Source: Linnemannia hyalina (taxonomy: Eukaryota; Mortierellomycota; Mortierellomycetes; Mortierellales; Mortierellaceae). From it: 64,000 bases of DNA. A program made the translations under genes and the position numbers. The DNA lies in contig JAHRHY010000007.1 of assembly GCA_019671135.1 (NCBI GenBank), positions 2,294,001 to 2,358,000 of the forward strand. Reading direction: 5' to 3'. The notes beneath the pieces were generated by a model. That model made no database searches and had not been told where the DNA came from. It saw nothing but the letters and a program-made list of their open reading frames with translations. Of the stretch, positions 13,516-25,800 are shown piece by piece; the first letter of the stretch is position 1; each line of letters begins with the position of its first letter.

Positions 13516-16500
13516 CTACCGTCCGGTATACTTGTGGTACTTCAAGTAATCGGTATACAATCCCTTGAGCAACACCTTGCCCGTATTATCCAACCCACTC
13601 ATCATCAACTCGCGTTCGTAATCCGTGCACAGGTTCATGAGGGCATACAGGCCAGGGAGGAGCGCATTCCGAAGCGGCTGTAGGCGGATTGAGGCTGTGA
13701 CGGAGGATTGAATGGTGAAGTATTCCATGAGGAGGTAGGGGATGTGTTTCCCGAACGCCTTTGACGCGTCGGTTGTGATCGAGAAGGATGCAGAGTTTCC
13801 TGTGGTAGTGGCGGTGGAGGGGAGGTCGATGGTGTTGGAGGAAGAGGAAGAGTTGTTGTAAGTGGTGACGGGTTTGGAGCCGAGGGTTGTGAGGAGACGG
13901 GCAAAGTTTTCAGCGCACTCGACCGGCAGGGGGTCGCCAATGATCGGGATACGCTCTGTGGTCGATTGGGTTGTTGGTGCAGACTCATTCTTGGTCTTGG
14001 CGACGGGAGTAGCAACAGCATCCACATGTGGTCCAGAGGAGGCAGGGATGACACCGGCTGACAGGAGCATGAAAGGACTCTTCAACAACGACTCAACACC
14101 CTGCTGCCGCTTCGCAATCGACCCATGCAAAGATTTGAATCCATGGAAGCAGCTCTGCAAGATGGACGTGAACACAGGGATCTGGGACAACAGCTCTTCC
14201 TGACGGAAACGGGCAATGTTGATCAGGACATGGTACAGTGCCGTAAAGATCTTGCTCGTGTCCTGGTTCGTCAACACCGTGGCCTCCGAGGAAGAAGAGG
14301 AAGGAGGGGAAAGGAGAAGAGGGGTGGCGGGGGACATGAGGGAGATGATACCATCAAGGGCAAGACCGATCTCCCAGGACCGCAATTCGAACGAAGGTTC
14401 GCTGCAGATGCTGGCCACCATGTCCAGCACGCCGACGACGACTTGGACTGAGGTTGTTGTCTGCAAGATCTGTGTCAGTCTTGTCAGCAGCTTTGAGATC
14501 TGTCTACGCACCTTGCGTTTCTGGGCTGTGATTCGAGAATAATGTTGAAAAGTTATGTTAACGAACTAGCCATGATGTACAGCGAGTACCAGCAAAGACA
14601 TCTGAACATTTCAATATGCCGAAAAACTTACAGTGGTGGACCCCGAGGAAGGTAAAGTCGAGGTAACGGACCAAGACGAGCTCGTCGAAGGTAGACGACG
14701 ACCGGTAGGTCTCATCTAACAACCAGTGGAGCAAGTTCTCAAAAAGGTCGCCAGAGAGCTGACTCAGCAGTGACAGATACGCGTCCTTCAACATAGTCAC
14801 ATCCTTGTCCTCCAAAGCATGTCCCGAGACATCCAACAACAGAACTAATAACTCCTTCAAGGTCTCCTTGTCAGCCGAGCCATTCGAGGACCATGCCTTG
14901 GAGACGGGCAGGTACTCGCACGAGTAGGCTGTCAACAGGGCTGTCAGGTGGGCGATACTCTGTCCTTGAGCCCCTGTTTTATCCTCGGAAACCTGTACAT
15001 GGGCAAGCGCCTTGGCCAACGAGAACAATTCAGGAACCAGTTTGAGGCAAGGGCTCTGGCCGGCAATGGCCTTGTGGTTACCATCCTGGGCGGAAGTCAA
15101 TTGACGATAGTCGACAACGGTCTTGAAGAGCTCAAAGTGATCGAGACACTTCTGCGCCTCCTCCTCAACTGAAACGCGCTTCTTGCCCTTCAATAGGTCA
15201 ACAACCTTCTGGATCCTGAGCGTGACCTTGGCCTCGACCGCGTCAAACAACTGTCCAATCTCCTTGATGACCATCTCGCGACGAGTATCCATATCCTTGT
15301 TACTAGTAGATTTCGACTTTGAAGTGGCCTTCTTGGCCTTGGACTTGGACTTGTGGGTATGGTGGATGTGCTGCTCCAGGGCCTGGACGAGACTGTGGCA
15401 GGCATGCGAAAGAAGAACGACCTTGATCCTCGACTCTGTCATTTGTCCGTTCTTGAGTGCAACGGCAGAGCTGGCCTTTGTAGAATAGACGCTAGCTTCA
15501 AGAGCGTCGCCGGCCCACGACAAGGCAGACTTGAAAAGAGCCTCAAAGTGCTTGAACGCCGTCTCGTACTGCCGTTCATCGTATGTCTGACCCATGTAAA
15601 ACCTATGAGTTGAAGAGCGCGGTAGAGTGTTGTTAGTGATGTGTTTCAGGGTCAATCGCGCCACGTCGAAATTTGATTCTAAGTAAAAATTGGCTTACCG
15701 AATGGCGCTGTCGACCATGGCGGAGGTAGTGTCCATGATGGCGTGGCCAAGACCGTCTTTGTCCTCACTTCCGTATGAAGTAGAGCAGTTCCACGCAGGG
15801 AAATGCAACAAGTTGAGCAAAATCGCTGGATCGTTGAACTATAAAATATAGTCAAAAAATTGAGGCATTTGGTTAGAAATATTGACATTAATGATAGCTT
15901 GCGGTTGGAACCATTGTGGGACAAGGCACGAATAGGTACATACCAGGACTCCTGCATCACTTCTCCAAGACATGATGGCGCTAGAAATTCTGCGCTCGAT
16001 CAACAAGCACTTGACGCCAGTCTCATCCGCGCTCAGGTGGTGCTGAATGTAGAAATCCAGGACAGCCATGGTGGTCAGGATGATGTTGCGCTCGTATTTT
16101 TCAAAGTACTCGAGTGGCAAGAGGTGCATGATCGACAACAAGGACAGCAGCCTGGGGCCTTGCTCTCTTGCTGCCTTGGACATGGTCGATGAACCCTTCT
16201 TGGACTTGGACTTAGGCGCAGCAGCGGCGGACCGGTGGTGAGCAGTCACGTCAACCAGCTCCTTCAGGGCCTCAGCAAAGGTCGACTTGGCGTCCTTGTG
16301 GGCGGAGGATTGGCTGGTGAAGGAAGCGATCGTTGCAGCCAACTTGGTCTCCTGTGCAGTCTCGCTCAGCGCCGCAATCGACTCTGACAATCCCTCCAAA
16401 ATCTTCTGCGCAAAGATGGGTCGGAAGTTGGGGACCTCGTAAAAGTTGGCTGAGCGGAGCAAAAGCTGGTTTAACAGGTTAATATCGAGAGTGCACGCAG

Positions 16501-19365
16501 CAGCGGTGGCCGAGGTCTTGTCCGAGGAGAGGACGAACTGTCGAGAGATGACAGTAGCAATGAGCTCCAAATCTTGAGTGGTCCCGAACCTGCAGATGAT
16601 ATCCAACCAGTCGTTCACCTGGATCTGCCAGCTTGCCACCAAGAACTTGGGCCCAGTTGCTGTCTCCAAACGACCATCCCAGGTCTCTGTAACAAGCGCA
16701 ACATCATCTACGAGCTGTTTGAGTTTGGAAGCCTTCATAGTAAACTGGACGAGCTCCTTGCAGCGCTGTGTCAGACTGTCGTCCATGCCTTGAGGAGAGC
16801 AAAGAATCCTGTGAACGTGCTGCAGTACAACACGGTTGAGACACAGGACTGCGGCATCACTCCATCCCGACGTTGCCTTGAAGGTGCCAACAATTTTCTC
16901 CAACAGATCCAACGAGAGTCCATGCACCCAGTACTGAGTCGAGACTCTGCAGAGTGCGTAGTGCAACTTGAGCGCCGGCGTGATCCGTCGCGCCTGGTAG
17001 ATCGCAGAAGTATCCGCCTCCGAGTTGTCGATGCGAGCGAGGCGTTCAAAGGTAGGGCTCAGGAAATGGTCAAACACGACCTTGAACTCGTTGTTGAGCT
17101 GCTTCTCCTGATTGACTGTTACACGAAGACCCTTGAGGAACTGGATAAAGAGGGTAATGACCAGTTCTGACGAGGGGACAGTGCTGCTGGATGCGTCTGC
17201 GTCTCCTTGCGACTTTCCAGAGTTGAGTTTCCGCTTCTTCTTGTGGGTTGTTTCCTGAAGGGGCTCCAATCCATCAATCTCCATTCCTGTGGTATCCAGA
17301 GCCATCAATTCGGACACAAAAATGTCCAAGATCTTGGGGGCTTGGGGCAGAGGCAAGTAACCTCTAATGTTTCCTGGGATCCTATCAACAACAAACGCGA
17401 TTTCGTTGAATATTAGCCTACGTCTCGTAGAAGCGCACCCCTGCAACCATGTTTTATAGACCAAATGACAGGGTACTTACAGGTCCAAGAAGGCTCGTGT
17501 GAAAAGAGGGCTGGAGTGCAACTCCTGTGGCCGAGTGACGAATCCACGAAGTGCGGAAAGAAGCGAAGGCAAAAAGATCTGGAGGTCGCTCGATTTGCCG
17601 TAAATCTCGAGCAGGGTCTTGGACAACTCCAATGCGGCATCATGAGCGTCAGCCAGGGGGGAGAGCAGAATAGGCCAAAGACTGTCGAGATGTGGCTTCA
17701 AAAGTCGATCATCCAACTGCGCCAGCACGACAATTCCTGTAAGTGAAATACTCTGAAGTCGTCCGTTGTTGAGTGTTTGCGCCGTGGTGAGGCAGGAGTA
17801 GATACTTCCAAAGGAAGTGCTCATGAATACGTATTGGTCCGCAGCCTCGTTGTTGCTGGGCTGGTACATGTTGAGGTCAAGGATGGCAGAGAGCAGCTTG
17901 TTGTGGGCATCCATGATGTTGGCGAGTTGGTCGATGGAGGACTCGGAGGGTTCATCTGTGAGGTTAGGCAGTTGTCGCTTGGCGAGCATGTAGATGATCT
18001 TGAAGAACGAAAACTCCATCTCGCGTGCAATCTCCAGACCACGCTCAAACCCACTGTTGGCCATCGACCTCTGTTTCCTGCGCGACTCTTCCACAAAGTA
18101 CTGAACCAGAACCGGGAGTACATCCAACACTATGAGAGTAACATCATACATGGAGAGATGTTAGTAAAATTTTCATTTGTCCCAAATGTGATTAACGAAA
18201 TGATAGGGGGGCGTACCTGCTGTAGAGTGGGTGGACTTGGTCATGGCAGCAATCTGCTCAAAGAGCTGCTTTTGGTAACTCTGGATCGACTTTTCATCGC
18301 CTGCGACGTAGCCGGCCGTGTACTCTTGCAAATGCTCCTGGTGGAAAAGTCCAGTCCTGAGAATGGCACCAATTGCCTTTTGACACTCCTCCTGCAGGGT
18401 TCCTGGGACAGTCCTAATCGCGACGCGTGCCCGAACTAACGCCTCAAACATCTTTCCTGCGACGAGTCCAAAGACCTTCTTCTGGTTGGGCTGAATGATG
18501 ACCAGACGCTTGAACCGGTCAAGGATAATATGTGCAAAATCCATCATGATCTCCTGAGTGCGCGCGTCGATCGTAGACGAGTCCTGAGTCATCTCGATAA
18601 GTGCCTCTAGGGTTGCCTGGACAAGCGGGGTATATTGCTCCAGTGTGGGTTGGAACCATTCTGTCATGAGTGGTCCTGAGAGGAGGTTGAAACAGATCGA
18701 TGCTGACTCTAGTACCGAAGCCGAAGGAATGTCGGTGGGTGGTGATGTTACAGTCGTAGGTGTGGTGGAAGGATTTGTTGCTTCAGTGTTCTTGTTGTTC
18801 TTTTTTGATTTGGCGGGTGTGGCGGTGGTGGTGACTGTGGTTGGGCATAGCTTTTGGACGAGTGCTGTGAACATTGGGACGACGGGGACACGGAGGAGCA
18901 CACCGGGTGCCTGTGCTTCAATGGCGTGGTTGTCGTGTCCTGGTGCATGACGCGAGTGTGCGACATGGCCGTATTTCCTGTGCAACTTCCTGCTGTGTGT
19001 GATTTTCGTCAACATGTCCTTGAAGAGGTCCCAATGCGCCTGATCAGTGATGGTCGATCTAGTAGATAACAAAATGGTTCGTCAATGAAGATCAGTACAT
19101 GCTAGATGTAAGACTATTTAACTATCAATTGAGTTTAGGCTATGAAGATAACTTACGAGGAGGTGGCTTTGGCGTTCTTGGAGGGTGTTGCTGCCTTGAC
19201 GAGGGTGCTGCAGAGCCACTCGAGGAGGAACTCCTGCTTGTGGGGGAGAACCACGTCCTGACGACGCCATGCCTCGTTCGCCAGGCGAATCTTGTCTAAG
19301 GGAGATGTTTGAAGACCCTTGAGGGCCTTTGCGAATGCCTCTGATGAACTGAGGTACTCCTCCAT
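13516..19365 (-). CDS. URB2: Urb2/Npa2 family ribosome-biogenesis protein
   Basis: Seven exons on the minus strand (19365-19157, 19058-18217, 18129-17481, 17381-15944, 15838-15699, 15602-14632, 14525-13516), all GT-AG with consistent phase, give 1752 residues starting MEEYLSSSEAFAKALKGLQ. The body is helical-repeat-like and Leu-rich. The C-terminal ~200 residues match the Urb2/Npa2 C-terminal domain: RNALLPGLYALMNLCTDYER, then GKVLLKGLYTDYLKYHKYTG at the very end. Yeast Urb2 acts in the nucleolus in early pre-60S assembly and 27S pre-rRNA processing. The length is somewhat above the yeast (~1170) and human (~1520) proteins. There is a Lys/Thr low-complexity stretch near 18750-18820. The start ATG is the first after a pyrimidine-free leader and gives a family-like N-terminus. 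Confidence 0.9.
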
Positions 19366-20074
19366 GTGTTGTAATTGTGGTGGTTGACTATGTTGTGTTG
19401 TTAATGGCAGGGTCAAGCAGACAGACAAGAGGCAATTCGAAGGGAGAGTGCGCGCCTGGTATGTATGGGCTGGCAGGTGGGAGTATTTTTTTCTTTTTTT
19501 TTGGAGGCGGTGGCTTGTGTTGCTTTTGGGACTGCGATTCGGTTCTGAAAAGAAGAGTTGGAGGCGTTCGATTGGCGAAGCAAGACCGCTGGAGGGGAAG
19601 AGAGAGGAAAGAGTGCAAGTGGACAACGTCTTAAGTAGGCCATTGAGGAAGAACTGCGAAGCTATTGTCCGGGCTGCTGATAATGCACATGCTATGAATG
19701 CCTTAAAAAAGAGATTGATGAGGGTTTGAGGGAACGAGTAAAGGTGAACAGGTGGCATGATATGACGGGAGGGTGGTAAGGCAGGGTGTGCTTGTCTGAT
19801 TTTCTCTCACACGCCTTTGTTTCGCCCCCGTTGTTAAATTTGTTCTCGTCTCTTCTTTTTTGTTTCTCTCTTTGTCTGTCGCTCGTCCGCTGTCCGCCCC
19901 CCTTCTCTCTTCCTTTCCACTTCTCTCTTTCTCTTTTCTTTGTCCTTCCTCCCCCCCTCATTCTCATCAATCAAATCACACATACCGCCATCACCTCTTC
20001 TTGCTCGCACTCCAGCCAACCCTCACTTCGACACTAAATCAACTACAACACATCCACAGAAAACGATAAATATA
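19366..20074. promoter_or_regulatory. Divergent promoter shared by URB2 homolog (-) and JmjC demethylase (+)
   Basis: A 709-bp spacer separates two genes transcribed away from each other. It carries a strong plus-strand C/T-rich tract (about 19830-20035) directly upstream of the demethylase start, and a T-tract near 19490-19502. No perfect TATA box was found. Co-regulation is inference from the geometry. Confidence 0.6.
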
Positions 20075-23000
20075 ATGACTGATGTAAGAATAATAAAGAA
20101 CAGCAGCCAACAAACAACAACCACCAGCTTCTTCTTCATCATACATAAACCTACCCACTCGCTCTTCTCAACTATGTCTTCGCTCTGCTCTAAGCGCAGG
20201 GCATTGTCTTTTGAATTAGCCCGAGGGTTCTTTGAGAGAACTATATGGAGTCTAAGACTGCTTCCTATTTTCTCTTTGGTATTATCCCTATATAGGAGCA
20301 AGAATATTGTGTGCTTTGCCCCAAGAGGAACCCTGGCACGGGTACTTGGATATGCTGCGACGTCTGCGAGACTTGGTATCATGTCCGCTGTCTGAAGATG
20401 ACGGTCGAGGAGTTTGAGGTTATTGACCAGTACCACTGCTCAGACTGTGCCCCCAAGGCAGGACCCAGTACCGGTAAACAAATGTGCCCACAGGTGTCTC
20501 CTTTTTGTTTTGTTTACTGTTTTGATTGATTGTTTGTTTGTTTATTTCCCTTTTTTCGCTCCCACCTCCTATTCGATTCGTTACTATTGGACAAAGAAAG
20601 GAGGACAAGTCAGGAAAGTAACGAAAATTGATATAGGTGGCTAACTGTAAACATGTTACCTTCACGAATAAACACGAATAGTGCTTCGTAAGTCTTCGCG
20701 TCGGCAGGGAAGGATCAACTATGCAGACCTGGTCAATGGGATTGTGAGTCATCAGAGCAAGTGGCGTGTCGTACTGGATTCACACCAGTTCCAGCTGGAC
20801 AAATTCGAGAGGATTCAAGGAAAGGACCTGACACTAGACTGGCTGCGTGCAACGGGATTCAAGGAGCCAGTCATAATCAAAAGAGACGAGGATGGGACAA
20901 CGGACGGACTGGGAATGAAGATGCCAGCAGCGACACTGACCGTAGATGATGTCCGCGACTATGTTGGAGCTGATACACCTGTTGAGGTCATTGATGTCGC
21001 GACACAGTCAGAGGAGGCAGATTGGAACATGGCCTCCTGGGCGGACTACTTCAAGACTGAACCCAAGGATAGGGTTTACAATGTCATCAGTCTTGAGATC
21101 ACAGGCACACCCCTCGCCGACAAAGTGCAGCGTCCAAAAGTTGTCAGGTATTGTCGCTTTATGAATGTGGGATTAGAACTTTGCATGACGCACTAGCAGA
21201 GACGCTAATACGGGCTCCCTTTTTATGGACTGAAAATCATTTAGGGAGTTGGACTGGATCGAGAACTTTTGGCCCAAGGAACTTCGACCAACCGAGTTCC
21301 CCAAAGTGCAGCTGTATTGCTTGATGAGCGTTCGGGACTCTTACACAGATTTGTAAGTCTGCGGACATGTGTGACCTCAAAGGCCCCTCTGGTTTTTTTG
21401 TTGCTCGCATCGTTTATGTAACTTTTTACTAACTTACTTGTTTCGTCGCTTCGTTCTCTATCGTAGCCATATTGACTTTGCGGGATCATCTGTATGTACT
21501 CTAAAGAAAAATAACATGGCTCGATGGCGCATGAAGGCGACAAAGGATATTTGTCAGGCTGGCGAAACTAACATCCCTCTTCTCGTTTCTCGCGTTCGTG
21601 CCCTGTATCATAGGTGTTTTACCATATTCTTTCGGGATCAAAGACGTTTTACTTTGTGGAGCCAACACCGACTCATCTCAGGAAATATGCGAAATGGTCA
21701 TCGTCAGCGGATCAATCGACGACTTTCTTTGGAGATGATGTGCCTGGAAAGTGTTACAAGGTTGAGCTGACGCAAGGCGACACCATGTAAGAGAACCTGC
21801 TCCAACTGCAGTTCTTGCATCACAGGATATGGTTTGCACAAATAAAACGACACCCACTAACATGCTCATATTGTTTCCATGTATAGGATGATCCCGGCGG
21901 GGTGGATTCATGCAGTGTACACACCTTCGTCGTCGGTGGTCATTGGCGGCAACTTTGTGCACTCGCTCAACATTCCAATGCAGTACAGAGTTGCCGAGAT
22001 TGAGGGAGAGACGAACGTGCCTCCCAAGTTCAGATTCCCATACTTTGAGAAACTAAACTGGTTTGTCGCCCTTGGTTGCTCCGAGCGAGGCCCTGGTAAT
22101 GATCACTCTATTTATTATCCTGTGTCTTCCTTGCTTTGACGCTAGTCACATTTCATTTTGGAAAGGCTTTCTAAATTATGTTTTCAAATAACTTCTCATT
22201 AGATTACCTGTCCAGCTTGTCAGAGGCTGAGCTCTTTGGACTGCTGGCCCTAACGACGCACCTCTACCAACGACATAGGAACCTCAAGCGGGATCCAAAC
22301 CTCAGCAAAGACGAGCGACACATGATTCGAGCTAGTGTGCCTCAGGAAGTCACTACAGCTTCATCTGATGACACTGTCGCTGTGCTGCGACGACTCAACC
22401 AAACTGTTTGCGACATATTAAAAACAAAGAAGGCGACGATTGTCATCGGCCTGGAGCTGCAGGTCCCTACTAAGGAAGAGGAGGAGACACAGGACAAGTC
22501 GACAAAGTCCAAGATTAAAATCAGAATCAAATTGAACTCGACACCTTCTACAACTCATTCTGGAGACGAGGAGTCAACTCAGGGAGAGCAGCAAGTCCCT
22601 ATTTCGACCGCACCTTCCAAACTCAAACTGAAGCTGCCAACCTTCTCAGCCATAACCACAGCAACGACCACCAAATCAACGAAATCTAGGCGTAAGAGCA
22701 AGCGACCCGTCAAGAACGAGGACGATGATGAGAGCGAGAGTACGTTGGATGGTGCGAGCGATGGAGAGTTGGATGATCAGCTAGAGACGGACGATGATGA
22801 GTGGAACGAGTTTGAAAATCAATTGGACGATGTCTTTGACGATGGCCAGGACCATGAGATCGACGACGATGGAGAACTGGACATGCGGTCATCCGACTCG
22901 GAATATGATGAGGTCACACGACCCAAGCGTGTGCGAAACAGGAAGAGCTCCTCGGGGGTCACGACAAAGTCTTCGTCACCAGTGACACCAACCTCAGCTA

Positions 23001-23317
23001 TCACCATCCCAATGACGAACCCTCGTGTCAAGCGGTCATCGTCCGAGACGGTGTACTTTGGTGATGTTGATGGCCCGACTGTGGACTATGTCCTTCCTTC
23101 CTCATCTATTCGCCGCAAGGAGGTGAGTGATGATGACGAGGACGATGTTGTGCTTGGACTGGGCAAGAAACGCAAGTCGACGGCGATTCATTCTCTGGGA
23201 GGGCTGGCGCCTTCGATGCCATTTGGGTCGACAGGTGGTAGCGCCAATAAGAGAAAGGTGACTGGAGGCGGCACGGCCAAGGATCGTATCAAGTCTTTGC
23301 TGATGAGGCGTCGTTAG
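20075..23317 (+). CDS. JHD1: PHD-JmjC histone lysine demethylase, Jhd1/KDM2 type
   Basis: Exons are 20075-20083, 20296-20473, 20682-21147, 21245-21352, 21467-21491, 21614-21786, 21887-22095 and 22203-23317, giving 760 residues. All junctions are GT-AG and in phase. Exon 1 is 9 nt (MTD), followed by EQEYCVLC, the start of a PHD finger (residues ~7-57: [17 protein letters not shown]). The JmjC domain keeps the Fe(II) triad H255, D257 (HIDFAGSS) and H328 (GWIHAV). It also keeps the 2-oxoglutarate contacts T252 and K272 (GSKTFYF) and the [13 protein letters not shown] signature. This is the KDM2/Jhd1 arrangement, whose yeast member demethylates H3K36me1/2. No CXXC zinc finger or F-box was seen. 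The C-terminal third is Lys/Asp/Glu-rich with basic clusters (RRKSKR), probably nuclear targeting. The JmjC call is secure; the exact methyl-lysine target is inferred. Confidence 0.93.
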
Positions 23318-24656
23318 GATCTGATCTGAGCGGGCCCCCGTGCCATCACGTTGCGGAATGGCCTTCCATGAGAAATAAAACAAATTTTTTTTATTTGTAT
23401 TTGGCCCTGGTTCTTGCTTTCTTTCTTTTTTCTTTTTTCTTTTTTCTTTCTTTGTGTCTCCTTCCTCCCATTTTGACAAAAAAGAATAAAGCATGGTGTA
23501 TGAACCATCCGCCCATCTCATCCTTGTTGTATTGTGCACACAAAAGAATAATTTCTCTGACGACAGTGCCATCCACTCTGCCTTCCCTACAGCGGACAAA
23601 ATAGGACATGACAAGCACATATTAAAGAGAGAGTTGTATTAAAAAGTCAAAAGCATTGTCAGTTATCGTCGTTGGTGACTGCAATTGGCTCAAAGCAGGT
23701 GTGCAGAAAAAGAACAAGAAAGACCGTGATATCGGGCCAGTTGTACCGAGGTCGCGCCCAAAATGAATAAAACGACGAGTAAGAGAGTCGCCTATCATCT
23801 TCATGAATAAAAAAAAAGGAAAAGGAATGAATGCGAACATTTGATTCACGAACGCGATTCGTTGACGCTGTTGACCTTCGCCATTCGCGCTGATTGGGTG
23901 TGACTGAAGGAAGTGAAAAAAATTTGAACCGCGATCCGCCTAATGACATCTGAACATGGATCAACAAAAGCTGATCGTGCCTTGCAGATATATATTTCTC
24001 GCAATTAGCTTACAAGGCGTGATGTCCTTCTTTTCTTCCACAACTGAAAGGCAATGAAATCTATTTTGTGCATTGTTGTATCCAACCGTTGTGGAGGTTA
24101 TTGCCGAATCTCTCTCTTTTTTCTCACATCATCGATTAAAACGTCCTATCGTTTTTTTCAGGCCGTTCCTTGGTCCAAATGGTTCCCGCGTGGATGTTGT
24201 TGTGAACAGGATCTTTTTTTGTGCATATTCACAAAACCTGACACGATTGGTCGTTCGGCCGTCTTTTCACATCATCCTTGGATAGATCTCCTTTCTGGAA
24301 CATGGGTTCCCGCCCTTGATTTACATTTGACGACAGCCAAAGGGCATTAGCCTGTGCTAGCTCTTGCAGTTGAGAATGGATTAGCGTCCTTGACGGATCT
24401 AGGTCCTAAATTGAGAAAGGTCTCTATGATGGATTGAGGAATACTCTCGGACGCGGGTCTCGATTGGATGGTCACTAATTGGCCCAACGTCGAGCGAGCA
24501 CCCTTACGAAACCTTGAGGCGTTTCGAAAAAGATAGATGAAAATAAAGTCCCATCGAACTGAAACGAACTTAAAGACACATCTTTCTCTCTCATCATGCA
24601 CCCGCTTGATCAATTTTCAACATGAATCTGTGGAAATAAAAAGAAGAGTTTTTTTT
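23318..24656. other. Intergenic between convergent demethylase and small secreted protein genes
   Basis: Apart from the demethylase 3' UTR, no gene is supported. A minus-strand frame at about 24347-24540 (GQLVTIQSRPASESIPQS) reads like protein but has no start or partners. It may be a relic. Confidence 0.5.
23374..23379 (+). terminator. Polyadenylation signal of the JmjC demethylase gene
   Basis: A perfect AATAAA sits 57 nt after the stop codon and is followed by a T-rich tract. Confidence 0.6.
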
Positions 24657-24662
24657 TTTATT
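24657..24662 (-). terminator. Polyadenylation signal of the small secreted protein gene
   Basis: AATAAA on the minus strand (plus TTTATT) lies 35 nt beyond the stop codon. Confidence 0.55.
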
Positions 24663-24696
24663 TCTGCTGTAAAAGATGTCGACGTCTTACAAGTTT

Positions 24697-25035
24697 TTAA
24701 TTGTACCAGTTGGGGCAGGTACCAGGGGAACGAGAGGATCCAGAGGGACCGAAAGACACACTGTTGACCCATTGAGCATTGCTGATACCTGCGTTGGGTC
24801 CGATTTTCTGGAAGTTACCCGTGCAGTCGATCGACTGGAAGAGCTTGATGTCGCCACCGCCGATACCCCCGATGGTTCCAGTCTGGGTGCTGGCGAGACA
24901 GATACAAGGGCGGATGTTGTTGGGGGTTTTGAACGTGTGCACTCTTTTGCAGGTGTTGTCGCAGATCTGAAGTTTATATTCAGCAAGGGCAACACTGGCG
25001 CATGCGACCGCGGACAACAAGTAGAGGAGCTTCAT
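24697..25035 (-). CDS. Small secreted cysteine-rich protein
   Basis: A 112-residue protein in one coding exon. The N-terminus MKLLYLLSAVACASVALA is a clear signal peptide, with cleavage expected after ALA (residue 18). The mature part has six cysteines (ICDNTC, CIC, DC, TCPNWYN end), enough for three disulfides, and it ends with a Ser/Gly-rich stretch. The segment SIDCTGNF...WVNSVSFG faintly recalls beta/gamma-crystallin-like Greek-key proteins found in fungi, but this is not secure. A probable 5' UTR intron (donor gtaagt near 25133, acceptor ending 25041, minus strand) lies just upstream of the ATG. Function is unknown; size and cysteines fit a cell-wall-associated or effector-like protein. 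Confidence 0.8.
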   Translation of the reverse strand: MKLLYLLSAVACASVALAEYKLQICDNTCKRVHTFKTPNNIRPCICLASTQTGTIGGIGGGDIKLFQSIDCTGNFQKIGPNAGISNAQWVNSVSFGPSGSSRSPGTCPNWYN

Positions 25036-25420
25036 TGTAACTATGAACAAAAGGGTCGTGGATCAATAAATAACTAGAAAAAAAGATGCGATCCGAATAT
25101 AAACAACGGAGACAAGGAAAGCGAAACTTACAAAGGTAAGGAGAGTGAGAGAGTGTGGAACGAAGTACAAAAATTATCCATGGAATGGGCGGATGGGAAG
25201 CTCGCTTTTAAGTGGTTGCGACGTCAGGATTCTCACGGCCGCCTGGAGGGTCAATGTTGTCGCAGGAGCAAACAATTTGATTTTTTCTACTCCTCCGCAG
25301 TGCAAGAGAGCCCAGGTCGACATCTCATCAAAGAGCGGCGTGTGCTAATCGAACTAAAATTTCCTCTGTTCCACAACGGCAATCGGGGTGTTCACAACAC
25401 CAACGACAAAAACAACAGCG

Positions 25421-25790
25421 CGGCGTGTCTTTATCGACCGTTTAGAAAACAGAGAAATTTCTAGCGTTATACCAGGCAAACGATCGATTTATTTTCTCCA
25501 AGCTGTCTGGGTCCAACGATGGCGACGAAAAGCGGCGTCGTTATCGATCCTTCAGAGAAAGGGAAATTTAGAGTTATGCTAGGCAAACAATCCGTCTTTT
25601 TCTTTAACCTACCCGGGTCTAAAGGCGAAAAGGCGGCGTCTTTATCGATCCTTGAGTGACCAGACAAGTTTAGAGCTACGCTAGGCAAACAATCCCTAAT
25701 TTATCAGGGTCCCAAGTCGAAAATGCGCCGTCTTTTTTCCGATCCTTTAGAAAACAGAGAAAAATCGAGTGTTACGCCCGATGCTATCAC
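25421..25790. repeat. Degenerate tandem repeat, about four ~90-112 bp units
   Basis: Unit starts at about 25421, 25533, 25634 and 25725 share the order: cggcgtcttt atcgatcctt, then agaaaacagagaaatttaga, then gttacgctaggcaaacaatc, then a variable spacer ending in gtc..aaggcgaaaa. Spacing shrinks from 112 to 101 to 91 bp. The copies are diverged and the last is truncated. No coding frame runs through all units. Confidence 0.8.
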
Positions 25791-25800
25791 CCGTTGGGTT

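Noticed and set aside
23900..24000. Possible tRNA B-box-like sequence (ttgaaccgcgatcc)
   Set aside because: No A box at the proper distance and no cloverleaf could be drawn.
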